Source: Bacillota bacterium (GTDB lineage Bacteria > Bacillota_I > Bacilli_A > ML615J-28 > CAG-698). Taken from it: a stretch of 36,743 nucleotides of DNA. Each line of letters begins with the position of its first letter. Position 1 is the first letter of the stretch. The stretch spans positions 1 to 36,743 of the forward strand of contig JAEEHM010000065.1 in NCBI GenBank assembly GCA_016280895.1. The letters run 5' to 3'. Positions 15,787 through 25,445 of this stretch are shown here, piece by piece. Below the pieces are notes generated by a model, which saw only the letters and a program-made list of their open reading frames with translations, had not been told where the DNA came from and searched no databases. The position numbers were made by a program, and so were the translations under genes.

Positions 15787-17139
15787 ATGAATTTATTAAA
15801 TGAATTTAAGGCTTTTTTAGATGAATATAAGCTTGATTTACATAAAAAAAGACTAGTGCTCGCAATTAGCTGTGGTGTTGACTCATCAGTCTTATTAGAT
15901 ATTCTAGAAAAATTCAAAGATGAATATGAATATGAGATAATTCTTGCTCATGTTAATCATAAAAGAAGAATTGAGTCTGATATTGAAGAAGAATATATTA
16001 GAAATTATGCGAAAAATAAGTATAAATTGCATGTATTAGAGCTTGAAAAACAAGAATATATCCCTTCTTTTCAAGAATATGCAAGAAATTTACGAAATGA
16101 TTTCTTTGATAAGGTGATGAAAGAAGAAATGGCTGATTATTTAGTGCTTGCCCATCATTTAAATGATGACATAGAAACATTTTTCATGCATTTAATGCGT
16201 TCTTCGAGTATAGAATCATTGATAGGAATTAATCCTGCTTATAAAATGAATGATTATATGATTATTAGACCTTTAATTAAGGTATTAAAGGCTGATATTT
16301 ATGAATATGCAAAGAAGAATGATGTTAAATTCTTTGAAGATGCATCTAATGGTGAAGATGATTACACAAGAAATAGGATAAGACATAATATTGTGAGTGC
16401 TTTATTTAAAGAAAATCAAGATTTTGGAAGTGCTTTTATCAATTTTAAAGAAAAAATGGAATTTGTGAATAGGTTTATTATTGGAACTAGAGATAATTAT
16501 ATTGATTATTACATTGATGTCTTTGAAGATCATTTTTCTTTTAAACAAGATAATTTCTTATGTATTGATAAGTATCTACAAGAAGAGATATTATTTTATT
16601 TATTGAAAAGATATCATTATAGTCGAGGCTTTATTTTAGAATTAATGAAAGATATTAGTTCTAATAAAAGAACTTTTGTGATCAATTATAAAGATATTTC
16701 TTTAATTAAAGATGGAAATGAGATTAGAATCAATTATTATTTATATGAATCTAAAGATACTTATTTAGAAATTAATGATTTTGGTAGATATCAATTAAAT
16801 GATGAATATGATATTGTGTTTGAAAAAGTAGATAATATTGAAAAAAATAATGTGTTTAATATTGGAAGTCTTGAGATTATATGGTATAATAGTAATATGT
16901 TTCCATTTGTGATTAGAAGTAGACGTGATGGTGATAAAATGAAGCTATCAAGTGGCCATAAAAAGGTAAAAGATATCTTAATTGATTTACAACTTAGTCA
17001 AATTGAGAAAGATAAAGCTTTGTTACTTTTAAATAAAAATGGAGAAATTATTTCTATTCTTAATGTGAAGAAAAGCGATATAATTAAGAATATGGATGAA
17101 TATAATCTAAAAATAGAATTGATAAGGAGATTAAAATGA
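15787..17139 (+). CDS. tilS: TilS, tRNA(Ile)-lysidine synthase
   Basis: 450 residues. It converts the wobble C of tRNA-Ile(CAU) to lysidine so that it reads AUA, using ATP and lysine. The N-terminal PP-loop is at residues 23-34 and reads LVLAISCGVDSS; the first Gly of the usual SGGxDS is Cys29. AHHLNDDIETFFMHLMR and NGEDDYTRNRIRHNIV are the expected TilS motifs, and the C-terminal substrate domain (PFVIRSRRDGDKMKLSSGHKKVKDI) is complete. It overlaps hpt by 4 nt (ATGA). The tilS-hpt-ftsH order is shared with Bacillus. Confidence 0.95.
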   Translation: MNLLNEFKAFLDEYKLDLHKKRLVLAISCGVDSSVLLDILEKFKDEYEYEIILAHVNHKRRIESDIEEEYIRNYAKNKYKLHVLELEKQEYIPSFQEYARNLRNDFFDKVMKEEMADYLVLAHHLNDDIETFFMHLMRSSSIESLIGINPAYKMNDYMIIRPLIKVLKADIYEYAKKNDVKFFEDASNGEDDYTRNRIRHNIVSALFKENQDFGSAFINFKEKMEFVNRFIIGTRDNYIDYYIDVFEDHFSFKQDNFLCIDKYLQEEILFYLLKRYHYSRGFILELMKDISSNKRTFVINYKDISLIKDGNEIRINYYLYESKDTYLEINDFGRYQLNDEYDIVFEKVDNIEKNNVFNIGSLEIIWYNSNMFPFVIRSRRDGDKMKLSSGHKKVKDILIDLQLSQIEKDKALLLLNKNGEIISILNVKKSDIIKNMDEYNLKIELIRRLK

Positions 17140-17687
17140 AAAACTTGCATCCAGCAATCGAAGAAGTATTAGTTAAACATGAAGATATCGTAGCTAAGTG
17201 TGAAGAACTTGGTAAAAGAATATCTAAAGATTATGAAGGAAAGTGCCCAATATTGATTGGATTATTGAAGGGTGCTGTGCCTTTTATGGCTGAATTGATT
17301 AAACATATTACTTGTGATATTCAAATAGATTTTATGGATGTTAGTAGCTACAATGGTGTTGAAAGCACTGGCGTTGTTAGAATTTTAAGAGATGTATCTT
17401 CAGATGTTAGTGGTAGAGATATCATTTTTGTGGAAGATATTATTGATACTGGTTTGACTTTACATGCTGTTGTACAAGAATTTAAGACTAGAAAGGCTGG
17501 AAGTATCGAAATTGCGACTCTTCTTGATAAGCCTGAAGGTAGAAAGATTAATGATGTCGTTCCTAAATATATCGGATACAACATTCCTAAGAAGTTTGTA
17601 GTTGGATTTGGTCTTGATTACAATGAAATATATCGTAATCTTCCATATATCGGTGTTTTGAAAAAAGAAATTTATGAAAATAAGTAG
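17136..17687 (+). CDS. hpt: Hypoxanthine(-guanine) phosphoribosyltransferase
   Basis: 183 residues, the usual length for bacterial Hpt, a purine salvage enzyme that makes IMP/GMP from base and PRPP. The PRPP loop is IIFVEDIIDTGLTL (about 96-109), and LIGLLKGAVPFMAEL, DFMDVSSYNG and FVVGFGLDYNEIYRNLPYIG are family motifs. It starts inside the tilS stop and is followed 11 nt later by ftsH. Confidence 0.95.
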   Translation: MKNLHPAIEEVLVKHEDIVAKCEELGKRISKDYEGKCPILIGLLKGAVPFMAELIKHITCDIQIDFMDVSSYNGVESTGVVRILRDVSSDVSGRDIIFVEDIIDTGLTLHAVVQEFKTRKAGSIEIATLLDKPEGRKINDVVPKYIGYNIPKKFVVGFGLDYNEIYRNLPYIGVLKKEIYENK

Positions 17688-17698
17688 GTGATTAAAAT

Positions 17699-19744
17699 AT
17701 GAATAGTAATAATAACAAAAAGCAAGCTCCAAAGCGTAATATAAGAGATATCTTAATGATCGTGCTTGTTGCTGTGATCTGTGTTGGTGTTTTTGTAGCC
17801 ATCATGAGACACAGAAATACGCCTGATGAGCTTACTTACAACAAATTTATAACTTATGTTAATGATGGAAGCATTACATCAATTGAGGCTCGACCTGTTG
17901 GAAATGGTGGTAATGCGAAATTATATGTGTTAAGTGGTGAATATAAGGTTAATTCAACAGTTAAAAAATATGAAATCATTGTAAGCGATGAGACAGTTAG
18001 CATGCTTGCGCAAATGATTGATAGTGGTAGTGCTGATTTTAGTCTTGAATATAGCGAATTAGTTACAGTTGATTGGTTAAGCATTATTTCAATTATTATT
18101 TTACCAGTTGGCGCAATCCTTCTTTTAGTATTTATGTTTAGAAATACTAATAGAAGCAACAATCAAGCCTTTGATTTTGCGAAGAGTAGAGCTAAATTAA
18201 ATCGTAAAGCCACTACAACATTCGCAGACGTTGCTGGTGCTGATGAAGAAAAAGAAGAAATGCAGGAAATCATTGATTTCTTAAAATACCCACAAAAGTA
18301 TTATGAAATTGGTGCGCGTATTCCAAAAGGTATCTTATTATTTGGTCCTCCAGGAACAGGTAAAACATTACTTGCTAGAGCTGTTGCTGGTGAGGCTAAG
18401 GTGCCTTTCTATTCAATTTCTGGTTCTGATTTCGTAGAAATGTTTGTTGGTGTTGGTGCTAGCCGTGTTAGAGATATGTTTAAGGTGGCAAAACAAAATG
18501 CGCCTTGTATCGTATTTATCGATGAAATAGATGCTGTTGGTCGTCAACGTGGTGCCGGACTTGGTGGTGGTCACGATGAAAGAGAACAAACACTTAACCA
18601 ATTATTGGTTGAAATGGATGGCTTTGGTGATAATAGTGGTATCATTGTTATGGCGGCAACAAACCGTCCTGACGTATTAGATCCAGCTTTACTTAGACCT
18701 GGTAGATTTGACCGTCAAATCACAATGAGTAATCCTGATGTTAATGCGCGTGTTGAGATTTTAAAAGTTCATGCAAGAAATAAAAAATTATCTCCTAAAA
18801 TTAATTTAGAAGATGTATCTAGACGTACTCCTGGCTTTAGTGGTGCCGATTTAGAGAACTTATTAAATGAAGCTGCCCTACTTGCTGCAAGAGAAAACCG
18901 AAAAGAAATTAAGATTTATGATATCGATGAAGCAATCGATAGAGTAATCATGGGTCCTGCAAAGAAATCAAGAAGATATACTGATGAAGAAAAGAAACGT
19001 GTTAGTTTCCATGAATCTGGTCATGCTATCATAGGTGTTAAACTTGATAATGCGGAAACTGTTCAAAAAGTTACAATTGTACCTCGTGGACAAGCTGGTG
19101 GTTACGCAATGATGACTCCTGATAAGGAATCATTTGTAACTACTAAGACTGAATTAATGGATGAAATTACTGGTTTACTTGGTGGACGTGTCAGTGAAGA
19201 ATTATTTATTGGCGATATTTCTACTGGTGCCCATAATGATATTGAAAAAGCAACTAAGATTGCGCGTGCAATGGTTGCTGAATATGGTATGAGTAGCCTA
19301 GGCCCTATTCAATATGAAAGACAAACTGGTTCAGTATTCTTAGGTCGTGATTATATGGCTGAAAAGAACTTCTCTGACCAAATTGCACTTGAAATTGATA
19401 AGGAAGTTAGAAAGATCTTTGATGAATGCTACGAAAGAGCAAAACAAGTTTTAACTGAAAACAAGGATTTAGTAGCATTGATTGCTAATCACTTAATGGA
19501 AATTGAAACATTAACAAAAGAAGATATCTATGAGCTTGTAAACACTGGTCGTCTTGATTGGTGGGAACGTAAGAAAGCAAAGATTGAAGCTGAAAAGGTA
19601 GCTAAAGAAAAAGAAGCTGAACTTCAAGAAATTTATCGTAAACAATTAGAAGCAATGAAGAATTCTAATAATGGTGAAGATAATAAGGTAGAAGATACAA
19701 ACAGCAACAATCAAGAAAATAGTGAAACTGAAAATAAAGAATAA
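17699..19744 (+). CDS. ftsH: FtsH, membrane-bound ATP-dependent zinc metalloprotease
   Basis: 681 residues. Two N-terminal membrane helices (about 16-36 and 122-147) flank an extracytoplasmic domain; then comes the AAA+ module with Walker A GPPGTGKT (216-223), Walker [13 protein letters not shown] and the second-region-of-homology stretch [23 protein letters not shown]. The M41 protease site HESGH is at 438-442. It degrades damaged membrane proteins and regulators. The C-terminal tail is charged and rich in Glu and Asn. GTGATT precedes the ATG. The stop overlaps the rqcP start as TAATG. Confidence 0.97.
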   Translation: MNSNNNKKQAPKRNIRDILMIVLVAVICVGVFVAIMRHRNTPDELTYNKFITYVNDGSITSIEARPVGNGGNAKLYVLSGEYKVNSTVKKYEIIVSDETVSMLAQMIDSGSADFSLEYSELVTVDWLSIISIIILPVGAILLLVFMFRNTNRSNNQAFDFAKSRAKLNRKATTTFADVAGADEEKEEMQEIIDFLKYPQKYYEIGARIPKGILLFGPPGTGKTLLARAVAGEAKVPFYSISGSDFVEMFVGVGASRVRDMFKVAKQNAPCIVFIDEIDAVGRQRGAGLGGGHDEREQTLNQLLVEMDGFGDNSGIIVMAATNRPDVLDPALLRPGRFDRQITMSNPDVNARVEILKVHARNKKLSPKINLEDVSRRTPGFSGADLENLLNEAALLAARENRKEIKIYDIDEAIDRVIMGPAKKSRRYTDEEKKRVSFHESGHAIIGVKLDNAETVQKVTIVPRGQAGGYAMMTPDKESFVTTKTELMDEITGLLGGRVSEELFIGDISTGAHNDIEKATKIARAMVAEYGMSSLGPIQYERQTGSVFLGRDYMAEKNFSDQIALEIDKEVRKIFDECYERAKQVLTENKDLVALIANHLMEIETLTKEDIYELVNTGRLDWWERKKAKIEAEKVAKEKEAELQEIYRKQLEAMKNSNNGEDNKVEDTNSNNQENSETENKE

Positions 19745-20004
19745 TGCGATTAGATAAATTTTTAAAAGTATCGAGAATAATTAAAAGGCGCACTGTTGCA
19801 AAGGGAGCAGCAAATAGCGAAAGGGTTCTAGTGAATAATAATGTTGCCAAACCTTCTAAAGAGATTAAGGAGGGCGATATTATTACGATTGAGTATTTTA
19901 AGAGAAAATTAGTTGTAAAAGTATTAGAAGTTAAAGAGAATGTCAAGGCACAGGATGCTGATAAGATGTATGAAGTATTAGAAATGAATTCAAGTGATGA
20001 TTAA
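19744..20004 (+). CDS. rqcP: RqcP-like S4-domain RNA-binding protein
   Basis: 86 residues, almost entirely an S4 domain: [20 protein letters not shown] at the N-terminus and KEIKEGDIITIEYFKRKLVVKVLEV after it. This matches the YabO/RqcP (Hsp15-like) family, which helps RqcH add alanine tails on stalled 50S subunits in Bacilli. It is translationally coupled to ftsH by a TAATG overlap, a neat link between ribosome rescue and proteolysis. The stop lies in the palindrome TAATTCATATGAATTA (20002-20017), which could act as a weak terminator. Confidence 0.88.
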   Translation: MRLDKFLKVSRIIKRRTVAKGAANSERVLVNNNVAKPSKEIKEGDIITIEYFKRKLVVKVLEVKENVKAQDADKMYEVLEMNSSDD

Positions 20005-20040
20005 TTCATATGAATTATGATTTTCTAATATTTCAATATC

Positions 20041-20084
20041 AAATCAACTTGTGTTATTGATTTGCTGATGATTAATTCAGCGAA
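20041..20084. promoter_or_regulatory. Two adjacent inverted repeats upstream of the GH4 gene
   Basis: AAATCAA (20041-20047) pairs with TTGATTT (20057-20063), and TTGCTGA (20062-20068) with TCAGCGAA (20077-20084). They lie directly before the GH4 ribosome site (CAGGAG) and could be an operator for a sugar-responsive regulator. No convincing promoter is visible with them. Confidence 0.3.
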
Positions 20085-20111
20085 TATTTTAAAAGAAAGA
20101 CAGGAGAAAAA

Positions 20112-21413
20112 ATGAAAAACGGAATTAAAATTGCAATTATTGGATCTGGCTCAACTTATACACCAGAGTTAATGGAGGGATTTATTAATCACAAGGATTC
20201 ACTTCCAGTTAAGGATTTATACCTAATGGACATTGATGATAGAAAGTTAAATATTGTTGGTGGACTTGCTCAAAGAATGGTTAAATATGCTGGATTGGAT
20301 ACTAATGTAGTATTAACAAAAGATTTAGATGAAGCATTAAAAGATTGTACATTTGTATGTGCACAAATTAGAGTAGGTAAGCTTCCTGCTCGTGTAAAGG
20401 ATGAAAAAATCCCACTAAAGTATGGTCTACTTGGACAAGAGACTAATGGTATTGGTGGTATGTTTAAAGGACTTAGAACTATTCCAGTTATCTTAGATAT
20501 CTGTAAACGAATGGAAAAATTATGTCCTAATGCATGGTTAATCAATTTCTCTAACCCAAGTGGTATGATTGCTGAAGCAGTACTTAATTACACAAACACA
20601 AAGATGATTGGTTTATGTAATGTTCCTATTAACTCAATTGATGGTATTAAAAAACAAATGAATTTACCAAATGCATTTGTAGAATATCTAGGACTTAACC
20701 ATTTAGCTTGGATTACAAAAATCGAAGATAATGGTAAAGATTATTTACAAGAAGCTATTGATGCAGGCTTAGAGTCTTCTAATATGAAGAACATCCCTAC
20801 TTTAGGTTTCTCTCATGAATTAGTTCAAACAGTTGGTGCTATTCCAACATCTTATTTGAATTATTATTATCATAAGGATAAGATGGTTGAAAAATGCTTA
20901 AAAGCTGAAAAATGTCGTGGTGAAATTTGCATGGAAATTGAAGAACAACTTCTTAAGATCTATGAAAATAGTGAACAACACACTAAACCAGAATTATTAA
21001 GTAAACGTGGTGGTGCAAGATATTCAGAAGTTGCTATCAATTTAATTGATGCTATTTATAATGATAGAAATAATATTCAAGTTGTTAACGTATTAAATAA
21101 GGGTGCTATTCCTTGGATGGCTGATGATGATGCTGTTGAAATCAGTGCTATTGTTGGTAAAGATGGTGCTAAACCTATCCCTACAACATATCGCAACAAA
21201 AACATTGAAGAATTAGTTCATACTATGAAGGAATATGAAAAACATGCAGTTAAAGCTGCTATGACTGGTAGTGTTGAAGAAGCAATGCACGCTTTAATGG
21301 TTAACCCACTTGTATTCGATTATGATAAAGCATATAATTGTTTCTTTGATTTATTAGAAGCTCATAGAGAATTCTTACCTCAATTCAAAGATGCAAAAAA
21401 GGTTGAAGAATAA
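20112..21413 (+). CDS. GH4 family phospho-glycosidase (6-phospho-beta-glucosidase type)
   Basis: 433 residues of the NAD- and divalent-metal-dependent glycoside hydrolase family 4, which cleaves phosphorylated disaccharides by a redox-elimination mechanism. The NAD fold is IAIIGSGSTYTPEL at the N-terminus. NFSNPSGM, the metal-ligand Cys169 in GLCNVPI and His197 in GLNHLAW are in place; these strings resemble LicH/ChbF rather than the alpha-glucosidase branch. The stop overlaps the next gene, a GlcNAc-kinase-like protein, as TAATG. Together they would suit chitobiose-6-phosphate: the hydrolase releases GlcNAc and GlcNAc-6P, and the kinase recovers the free sugar (inference). No PTS or other transporter is adjacent. 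Confidence 0.85.
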   Translation: MKNGIKIAIIGSGSTYTPELMEGFINHKDSLPVKDLYLMDIDDRKLNIVGGLAQRMVKYAGLDTNVVLTKDLDEALKDCTFVCAQIRVGKLPARVKDEKIPLKYGLLGQETNGIGGMFKGLRTIPVILDICKRMEKLCPNAWLINFSNPSGMIAEAVLNYTNTKMIGLCNVPINSIDGIKKQMNLPNAFVEYLGLNHLAWITKIEDNGKDYLQEAIDAGLESSNMKNIPTLGFSHELVQTVGAIPTSYLNYYYHKDKMVEKCLKAEKCRGEICMEIEEQLLKIYENSEQHTKPELLSKRGGARYSEVAINLIDAIYNDRNNIQVVNVLNKGAIPWMADDDAVEISAIVGKDGAKPIPTTYRNKNIEELVHTMKEYEKHAVKAAMTGSVEEAMHALMVNPLVFDYDKAYNCFFDLLEAHREFLPQFKDAKKVEE

Positions 21414-22411
21414 TGGATTATATTTTAGGAGTTGATGGTGGTAATACCAAAACCGATTATTTCTTATTTGACCAATATGGTAAATTCATAGGTATGCTTA
21501 GAGATGGTACATGTTCTCATGAAGGCCTAAGCGATTCCTTTGATGGTACAAAAAGAGTAATGGGTGCCGCAATTAATAATTTACTTTCTAAATACAATGT
21601 GAAGGTAGAAGATGTTAAGGCTGCATGCTTTGGTCTTGCTGGTGATGATATCCCATCACAACAAAAAAGATTAGATGAAATTGTTGCTTCACTTGGCTTT
21701 AAGAACTTTGTAGTTGTTAATGATTCAACACTTGGTATTAAGGTTGGTACTACTAAGGGCTATGGCGTATGTTCAATCAATGGTACAGGTACATCTGCTA
21801 GTGCTATAGATAAGAATGGTAAGGTCCTTCAAATTGGTGGTATTGGCGAGGTTACTGGTGATGAAGGTGGCGGAAGACATATTTCAAGAAAAGTTGTTAG
21901 AGCAGTATATGATGAATGTTTTAGATTTGGAATTAAAACTTCTTTAACTCCTATTGTTTTCAAAGGACTTGGAATTAGTGATAAATCCGAACTTATGGAA
22001 GCAATCAGTGAAAAATTCTATCTTAGAAGCTTTGATTATAATCAATTCACAGTTGCTTGCTTTAAAGAAGCAAACAAGGGTGATAAAGCTAGTATAAAAA
22101 TACTAGAAGATATTGGTGCATGTCTTGCTCATTCTGCTGCTGGTGCTGCAAATAATCTTAATTTAGATGAAGAAGTAGAATTTGTACTTGCTGGTTCTGT
22201 TTATGTTAAGGGAGAATGCCCAGTACTAGTTGATACATTTAAGAAGACTGCAAGTGAATTATTAAATAAGAAATGTGTATTTAATATTTTACAAGTACCA
22301 CCTGCAACAGGTGCAATTATTTGGGCAATGGAATTATATAATAAGAAATTCCCATCTTTAGAAGAAAGATTAAAAATTGTAGATGTTGTAAGTGCTGCAC
22401 TTAATAAATAA
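21413..22411 (+). CDS. BadF/BadG/BcrA/BcrD-type ATPase, probable N-acetylglucosamine kinase
   Basis: 332 residues of the ASKHA ATPase fold. Phosphate 1 motif YILGVDGGNTKTDYFLFD is at the N-terminus, the Asp in FVVVNDSTLGI is the likely catalytic base region, and SINGTGTSASAIDKNG is phosphate 2; IGEVTGDEGGGRHISRKVV is typical of GlcNAc kinases of the NAGK/BadF group. It is coupled to the GH4 gene by a one-base overlap and ends at a strong terminator, so the two form one catabolic unit. The exact sugar is inferred. Confidence 0.85.
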   Translation: MDYILGVDGGNTKTDYFLFDQYGKFIGMLRDGTCSHEGLSDSFDGTKRVMGAAINNLLSKYNVKVEDVKAACFGLAGDDIPSQQKRLDEIVASLGFKNFVVVNDSTLGIKVGTTKGYGVCSINGTGTSASAIDKNGKVLQIGGIGEVTGDEGGGRHISRKVVRAVYDECFRFGIKTSLTPIVFKGLGISDKSELMEAISEKFYLRSFDYNQFTVACFKEANKGDKASIKILEDIGACLAHSAAGAANNLNLDEEVEFVLAGSVYVKGECPVLVDTFKKTASELLNKKCVFNILQVPPATGAIIWAMELYNKKFPSLEERLKIVDVVSAALNK

Positions 22412-22417
22412 GATAAT

Positions 22418-22450
22418 AAAGACTATTTAGATATCTAAATAGTCTTTTAA
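22418..22450 (+). terminator. Intrinsic terminator
   Basis: A perfect palindrome of 15 + 15 bases (AAAGACTATTTAGAT and complement) ends in a T run. Confidence 0.88.
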
Positions 22451-22467
22451 ATTTTTCTTTAATGAGT

Positions 22468-22473
22468 TATAAT
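22468..22473 (+). promoter_or_regulatory. -10 element of the SDR-maf operon
   Basis: TATAAT lies 22 nt upstream of the ATG at 22496, with AGGAGG (22486-22491) between. No clear -35. Confidence 0.5.
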
Positions 22474-22495
22474 AATATAAGAAATAGGAGGAATT

Positions 22496-23269
22496 ATGAA
22501 AAATATTGCGATAATTACAGGTGCATCTTCCGGATTTGGAAAAGAGTTCGTATATCAAGTTGCAGCTAAATATGAAAGTATAGATGAAATATGGGTAATA
22601 GCTAGAAGAAAGGAAAGGCTTGAAGAATTAAGAAATCAAGTAAGTGTTAATATTGTGCCAATGGCTCTTGATTTAACAAAGGATGAATCATTTGATATAA
22701 TAAATCAAAAATTAGAAGAAGAAAAACCAAATATAAAGGTCCTTGTTAACGCAAGTGGCTTTGGTTATTTTAAAGCATTCACAGACAGACCTCTTGATGA
22801 TTGGATGCGTCTTATAGATTTAAATGATAAGGCTCTTGTTAAATTGAATTATTTAAGTATTCCTTATATGCAAAGTGGTGCTCATATTTATAATATTGCG
22901 TCAACATCAGCATTTCAACCTGTGCCTTATATAAATGTTTATGCTGCATCTAAGGCTTTTGTGTTATCTTTTTCAAGAGGCTTAAATGTGGAATTAAAAG
23001 AAAAAGGTATTAAAGTAATTGCGGTATGTCCACATTGGACAAAGACTGAATTCTTTGATACAGCAGTTGTAGATGATACAATCAAATATTACAATACCTA
23101 TAATACTCCTACACAAGTAGTTAGTGCAGCTATTAATAATATGAAGAAAGGTAAAGATGTTTCTTTAGTTGGTGCTAAGGTTAAAAACCAAATTTTCTTG
23201 GTCAAACATTTCTCACATAAATTTGTGATGAAGACTTGGTGCAATCAACAGAAATTTAATAAGAAATAG
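22496..23269 (+). CDS. Short-chain dehydrogenase/reductase (SDR)
   Basis: 257 residues, a classical SDR oxidoreductase. The NAD(P)-binding motif TGASSGFGKEF follows the first strand, VIARRKERL suggests NADP preference, and VLVNASGFGYF takes the NNAG place. The catalytic Ser lies in NIASTSAF and the YxxxK motif is YAASK. Related proteins include YqjQ-like enzymes of unknown substrate. Maf follows 2 nt after the stop, so they are co-transcribed. Confidence 0.9.
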   Translation: MKNIAIITGASSGFGKEFVYQVAAKYESIDEIWVIARRKERLEELRNQVSVNIVPMALDLTKDESFDIINQKLEEEKPNIKVLVNASGFGYFKAFTDRPLDDWMRLIDLNDKALVKLNYLSIPYMQSGAHIYNIASTSAFQPVPYINVYAASKAFVLSFSRGLNVELKEKGIKVIAVCPHWTKTEFFDTAVVDDTIKYYNTYNTPTQVVSAAINNMKKGKDVSLVGAKVKNQIFLVKHFSHKFVMKTWCNQQKFNKK

Positions 23270-23271
23270 AT

Positions 23272-23820
23272 ATGTTGATACTAGGTTCTAAATCGCCAAG
23301 AAGACAAGAGATATTAAAGATGTGTGGCTATGATTTTAAGGTTGTAGTCAGCAATGTAGATGAAAACGTGAAAGCCAAATCAATTACTGAATTTAGCTTA
23401 AAGATTGCGAAAAAGAAATGTGATGCTATTTTTAAAGATTATCCAAATGACACAATTATAACTGCTGATACTATTGTAGTCGTGGATAATCAAGTATTAG
23501 AAAAACCTGAAAATAAAGATGATGCCCGTGATATGATTACAACACTACAAGGACGTGTTCATCAAGTATATACATCTGTTGTAGTTAAAAAAGAAGATTT
23601 TGAAGAAGAGTTTTTAGAAGTAACAAATGTGTATGTTAGTAAAATGTCAACATTAGAAATAGAAGATTATATTAATACTGATGAGCCCTATGATAAGGCT
23701 GGTGCTTACGCAATTCAGGGATATTTTGCGAAATATATTGAAAAAATCGAAGGAGACTATTATAATGTAATGGGTCTTCCTATTAATAAATTGAGTAAGA
23801 TATTAGATAAGTTAAATTGA
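23272..23820 (+). CDS. maf: Maf-type nucleoside triphosphate pyrophosphatase
   Basis: 182 residues, full-length Maf. SKSPRRQEIL near the N-terminus, TIITADTIVVVDN with the catalytic Asp, EKPENKDDARDMITTLQGRVHQVYTSV, and DKAGAYAIQGYFAKYIEKIEGDYYNVMGLPI are family motifs. It hydrolyses non-canonical or UTP/dTTP-type nucleotides to monophosphates. Only 2 nt separate it from the SDR gene; no strong ribosome site, so translation may be coupled. Confidence 0.95.
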   Translation: MLILGSKSPRRQEILKMCGYDFKVVVSNVDENVKAKSITEFSLKIAKKKCDAIFKDYPNDTIITADTIVVVDNQVLEKPENKDDARDMITTLQGRVHQVYTSVVVKKEDFEEEFLEVTNVYVSKMSTLEIEDYINTDEPYDKAGAYAIQGYFAKYIEKIEGDYYNVMGLPINKLSKILDKLN

Positions 23821-23836
23821 AAGAGAGAATAACATT

Positions 23837-24436
23837 ATGAAGATTGCTTCTAAAATTTTAAAAATTATTGGACTATGTTTGCATATATATGGTTCAGTTT
23901 TATATTTAATTCCATATGATATGCTTCCAGTTCAAGGTCTTAGAACAATCCTTGGGGGATGTTTTATATATTTGATTGCATATCTTCTAAATTATATTAA
24001 TTATAATAGAAACGAAGAGATTACAGATGGTATTGCAGCATTTCAAATATTACTTCCTGTTTTTATTGCTCTTACTCTTGGCTTAGGTTTCACTTATACT
24101 ATTTACACGATTGTGTTTTATTATATTTATAATGTTTTCTTTATGGGAATAATATTATTTGCGCTTATTCAAAAAGATAATAGTAAATACAGAACATGTG
24201 TTTCTAATAAATTTAAAACTTTTATGAAAATAATGATTATTGCATCAGCTATATTATTTGCGAAACATACAATTCTTGTCCAATCATATATTGTTGTATA
24301 TGATGTTCCTAGATATGAAGATAGCAATGTAATATTAGATTATTTCAACAATATAAGTACAATTGCAATTGCGTATTTATTCACAATTATATATTTGATT
24401 ATTAAGTTTGTGAAAAGAAAAAAGTATATGATATAA
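23837..24436 (+). CDS. Membrane protein of unknown function
   Basis: 199 residues with about six hydrophobic helices (roughly 8-26, 32-53, 68-86, 90-112, 128-150, 172-193) and few charged residues between them. No family recognised. GAGAG upstream of the ATG and a 16-nt gap to maf make it the third gene of the operon. A terminator follows at once. Confidence 0.7.
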   Translation: MKIASKILKIIGLCLHIYGSVLYLIPYDMLPVQGLRTILGGCFIYLIAYLLNYINYNRNEEITDGIAAFQILLPVFIALTLGLGFTYTIYTIVFYYIYNVFFMGIILFALIQKDNSKYRTCVSNKFKTFMKIMIIASAILFAKHTILVQSYIVVYDVPRYEDSNVILDYFNNISTIAIAYLFTIIYLIIKFVKRKKYMI

Positions 24437-24437
24437 A

Positions 24438-24474
24438 AAATACCGGTTTATATTATAACCGGTATTTCTTTTTA
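24438..24474. terminator. Intrinsic terminator between convergent genes
   Basis: AAATACCGGTT pairs with AACCGGTATTT (11 bp) around 8 nt, with a T-rich 3' flank (TTTCTTTTTA) on the plus strand and A-rich 5' flank, so it can serve both the membrane protein operon and convergent hslO. Confidence 0.88.
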
Positions 24475-25350
24475 TTTTCCTTGTTTTAGCGCTTCATCAA
24501 TTAATGCTTGTATTTCATTTTCACTGAACTGATATTTGTTGTTGCAATAATGACATACTGCTTCAATTTGATGATCTTCATTTTTGATTTCTGTTAATGT
24601 TTTAGATCCAAGGGTAAGTAAACTTCTTGAGAATGTTTCTTTTGAACAATTGCATTTAAAACATACTTCATTTTCTTCTAATATTTCAAAGTTATCAGCA
24701 AATAACATTTTTAAAATTTCTTTAAAAGATTTTTCTTTTAAAGTATTTGAAAAATTAGAAAGTAGATTTGCTTTAGATTCTACATATGATATTTCTTTGT
24801 CTGTCGCATTTGGAAGTACTTGGATAATGATACCACCACTGATATCACAATTATTATTTTCATTTACTAGTATTCCTAATGATACAAGGGATGGTGTTTG
24901 TTCCGACTCGAAGAAATAATATGTGAAATCTGATGCTAAATTTCCTGTTAGTTTAACTGATGATGTGAATAAATCTTTCATTTTTAAATCTTTTATTACT
25001 TCAATTAAACCATCAGTTCCAATTGCATAATAATCATTTAAACCACCACTGTTGTTGACAAAATTAACATCTGGGTGATCAACGTATCCTCTAACCTCAC
25101 CTTTTGCGTTACAATCTACTATTACTTTACCTAAAGAGCCATTACCTGCAATTTTAATAGTTAGGGCAGCATCGCCTTTCAACATTAGTCCCATCATTTG
25201 GGCCATAGATGTTACTTTGCCTAAAACTGATGTTGCCGATGGCCATAGATTATGTCTTTTTATTTCTTCATTTACGGTGTTTGTGTTATTGATTAAATAT
25301 ACTCTAATTGTTTCATTTAGAGCTAGTGCTTTTATACATGTATCTTTCAT
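24472..25350 (-). CDS. hslO: Hsp33, redox-regulated chaperone
   Basis: 292 residues. Hsp33 is a cytoplasmic holdase switched on by oxidation. The zinc redox switch is intact near the C-terminus: CFKCNC (CxC) and CHYC (CxxC), about 30 residues apart. The N-terminal part has GKVTSMAQMMGLMLKGDAALTIKIAGNG, GEVRGYVDHPDV and GIIIQVLPNATD, all typical. GAGG precedes the ATG; an extended -10 TGTTATAAT lies at 25379-25371 on the minus strand. It stands alone on this strand. Confidence 0.96.
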   Translation of the reverse strand: MKDTCIKALALNETIRVYLINNTNTVNEEIKRHNLWPSATSVLGKVTSMAQMMGLMLKGDAALTIKIAGNGSLGKVIVDCNAKGEVRGYVDHPDVNFVNNSGGLNDYYAIGTDGLIEVIKDLKMKDLFTSSVKLTGNLASDFTYYFFESEQTPSLVSLGILVNENNNCDISGGIIIQVLPNATDKEISYVESKANLLSNFSNTLKEKSFKEILKMLFADNFEILEENEVCFKCNCSKETFSRSLLTLGSKTLTEIKNEDHQIEAVCHYCNNKYQFSENEIQALIDEALKQGK

Positions 25351-25388
25351 ATTATTATCCTCGTTTTATTATTATAACATAAAACTGT

Positions 25389-25416
25389 TTGAAATTTAAG
25401 TATTTTGTGATATAAT
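25389..25416 (+). promoter_or_regulatory. Promoter of the YcxB-like gene
   Basis: TTGAAA (25389-25394), a 16-bp spacer and TATAAT (25411-25416) with an upstream TG at the extended position. Confidence 0.7.
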
Positions 25417-25445
25417 ATAATAAATAATTTTATAAGAGGTATTAT

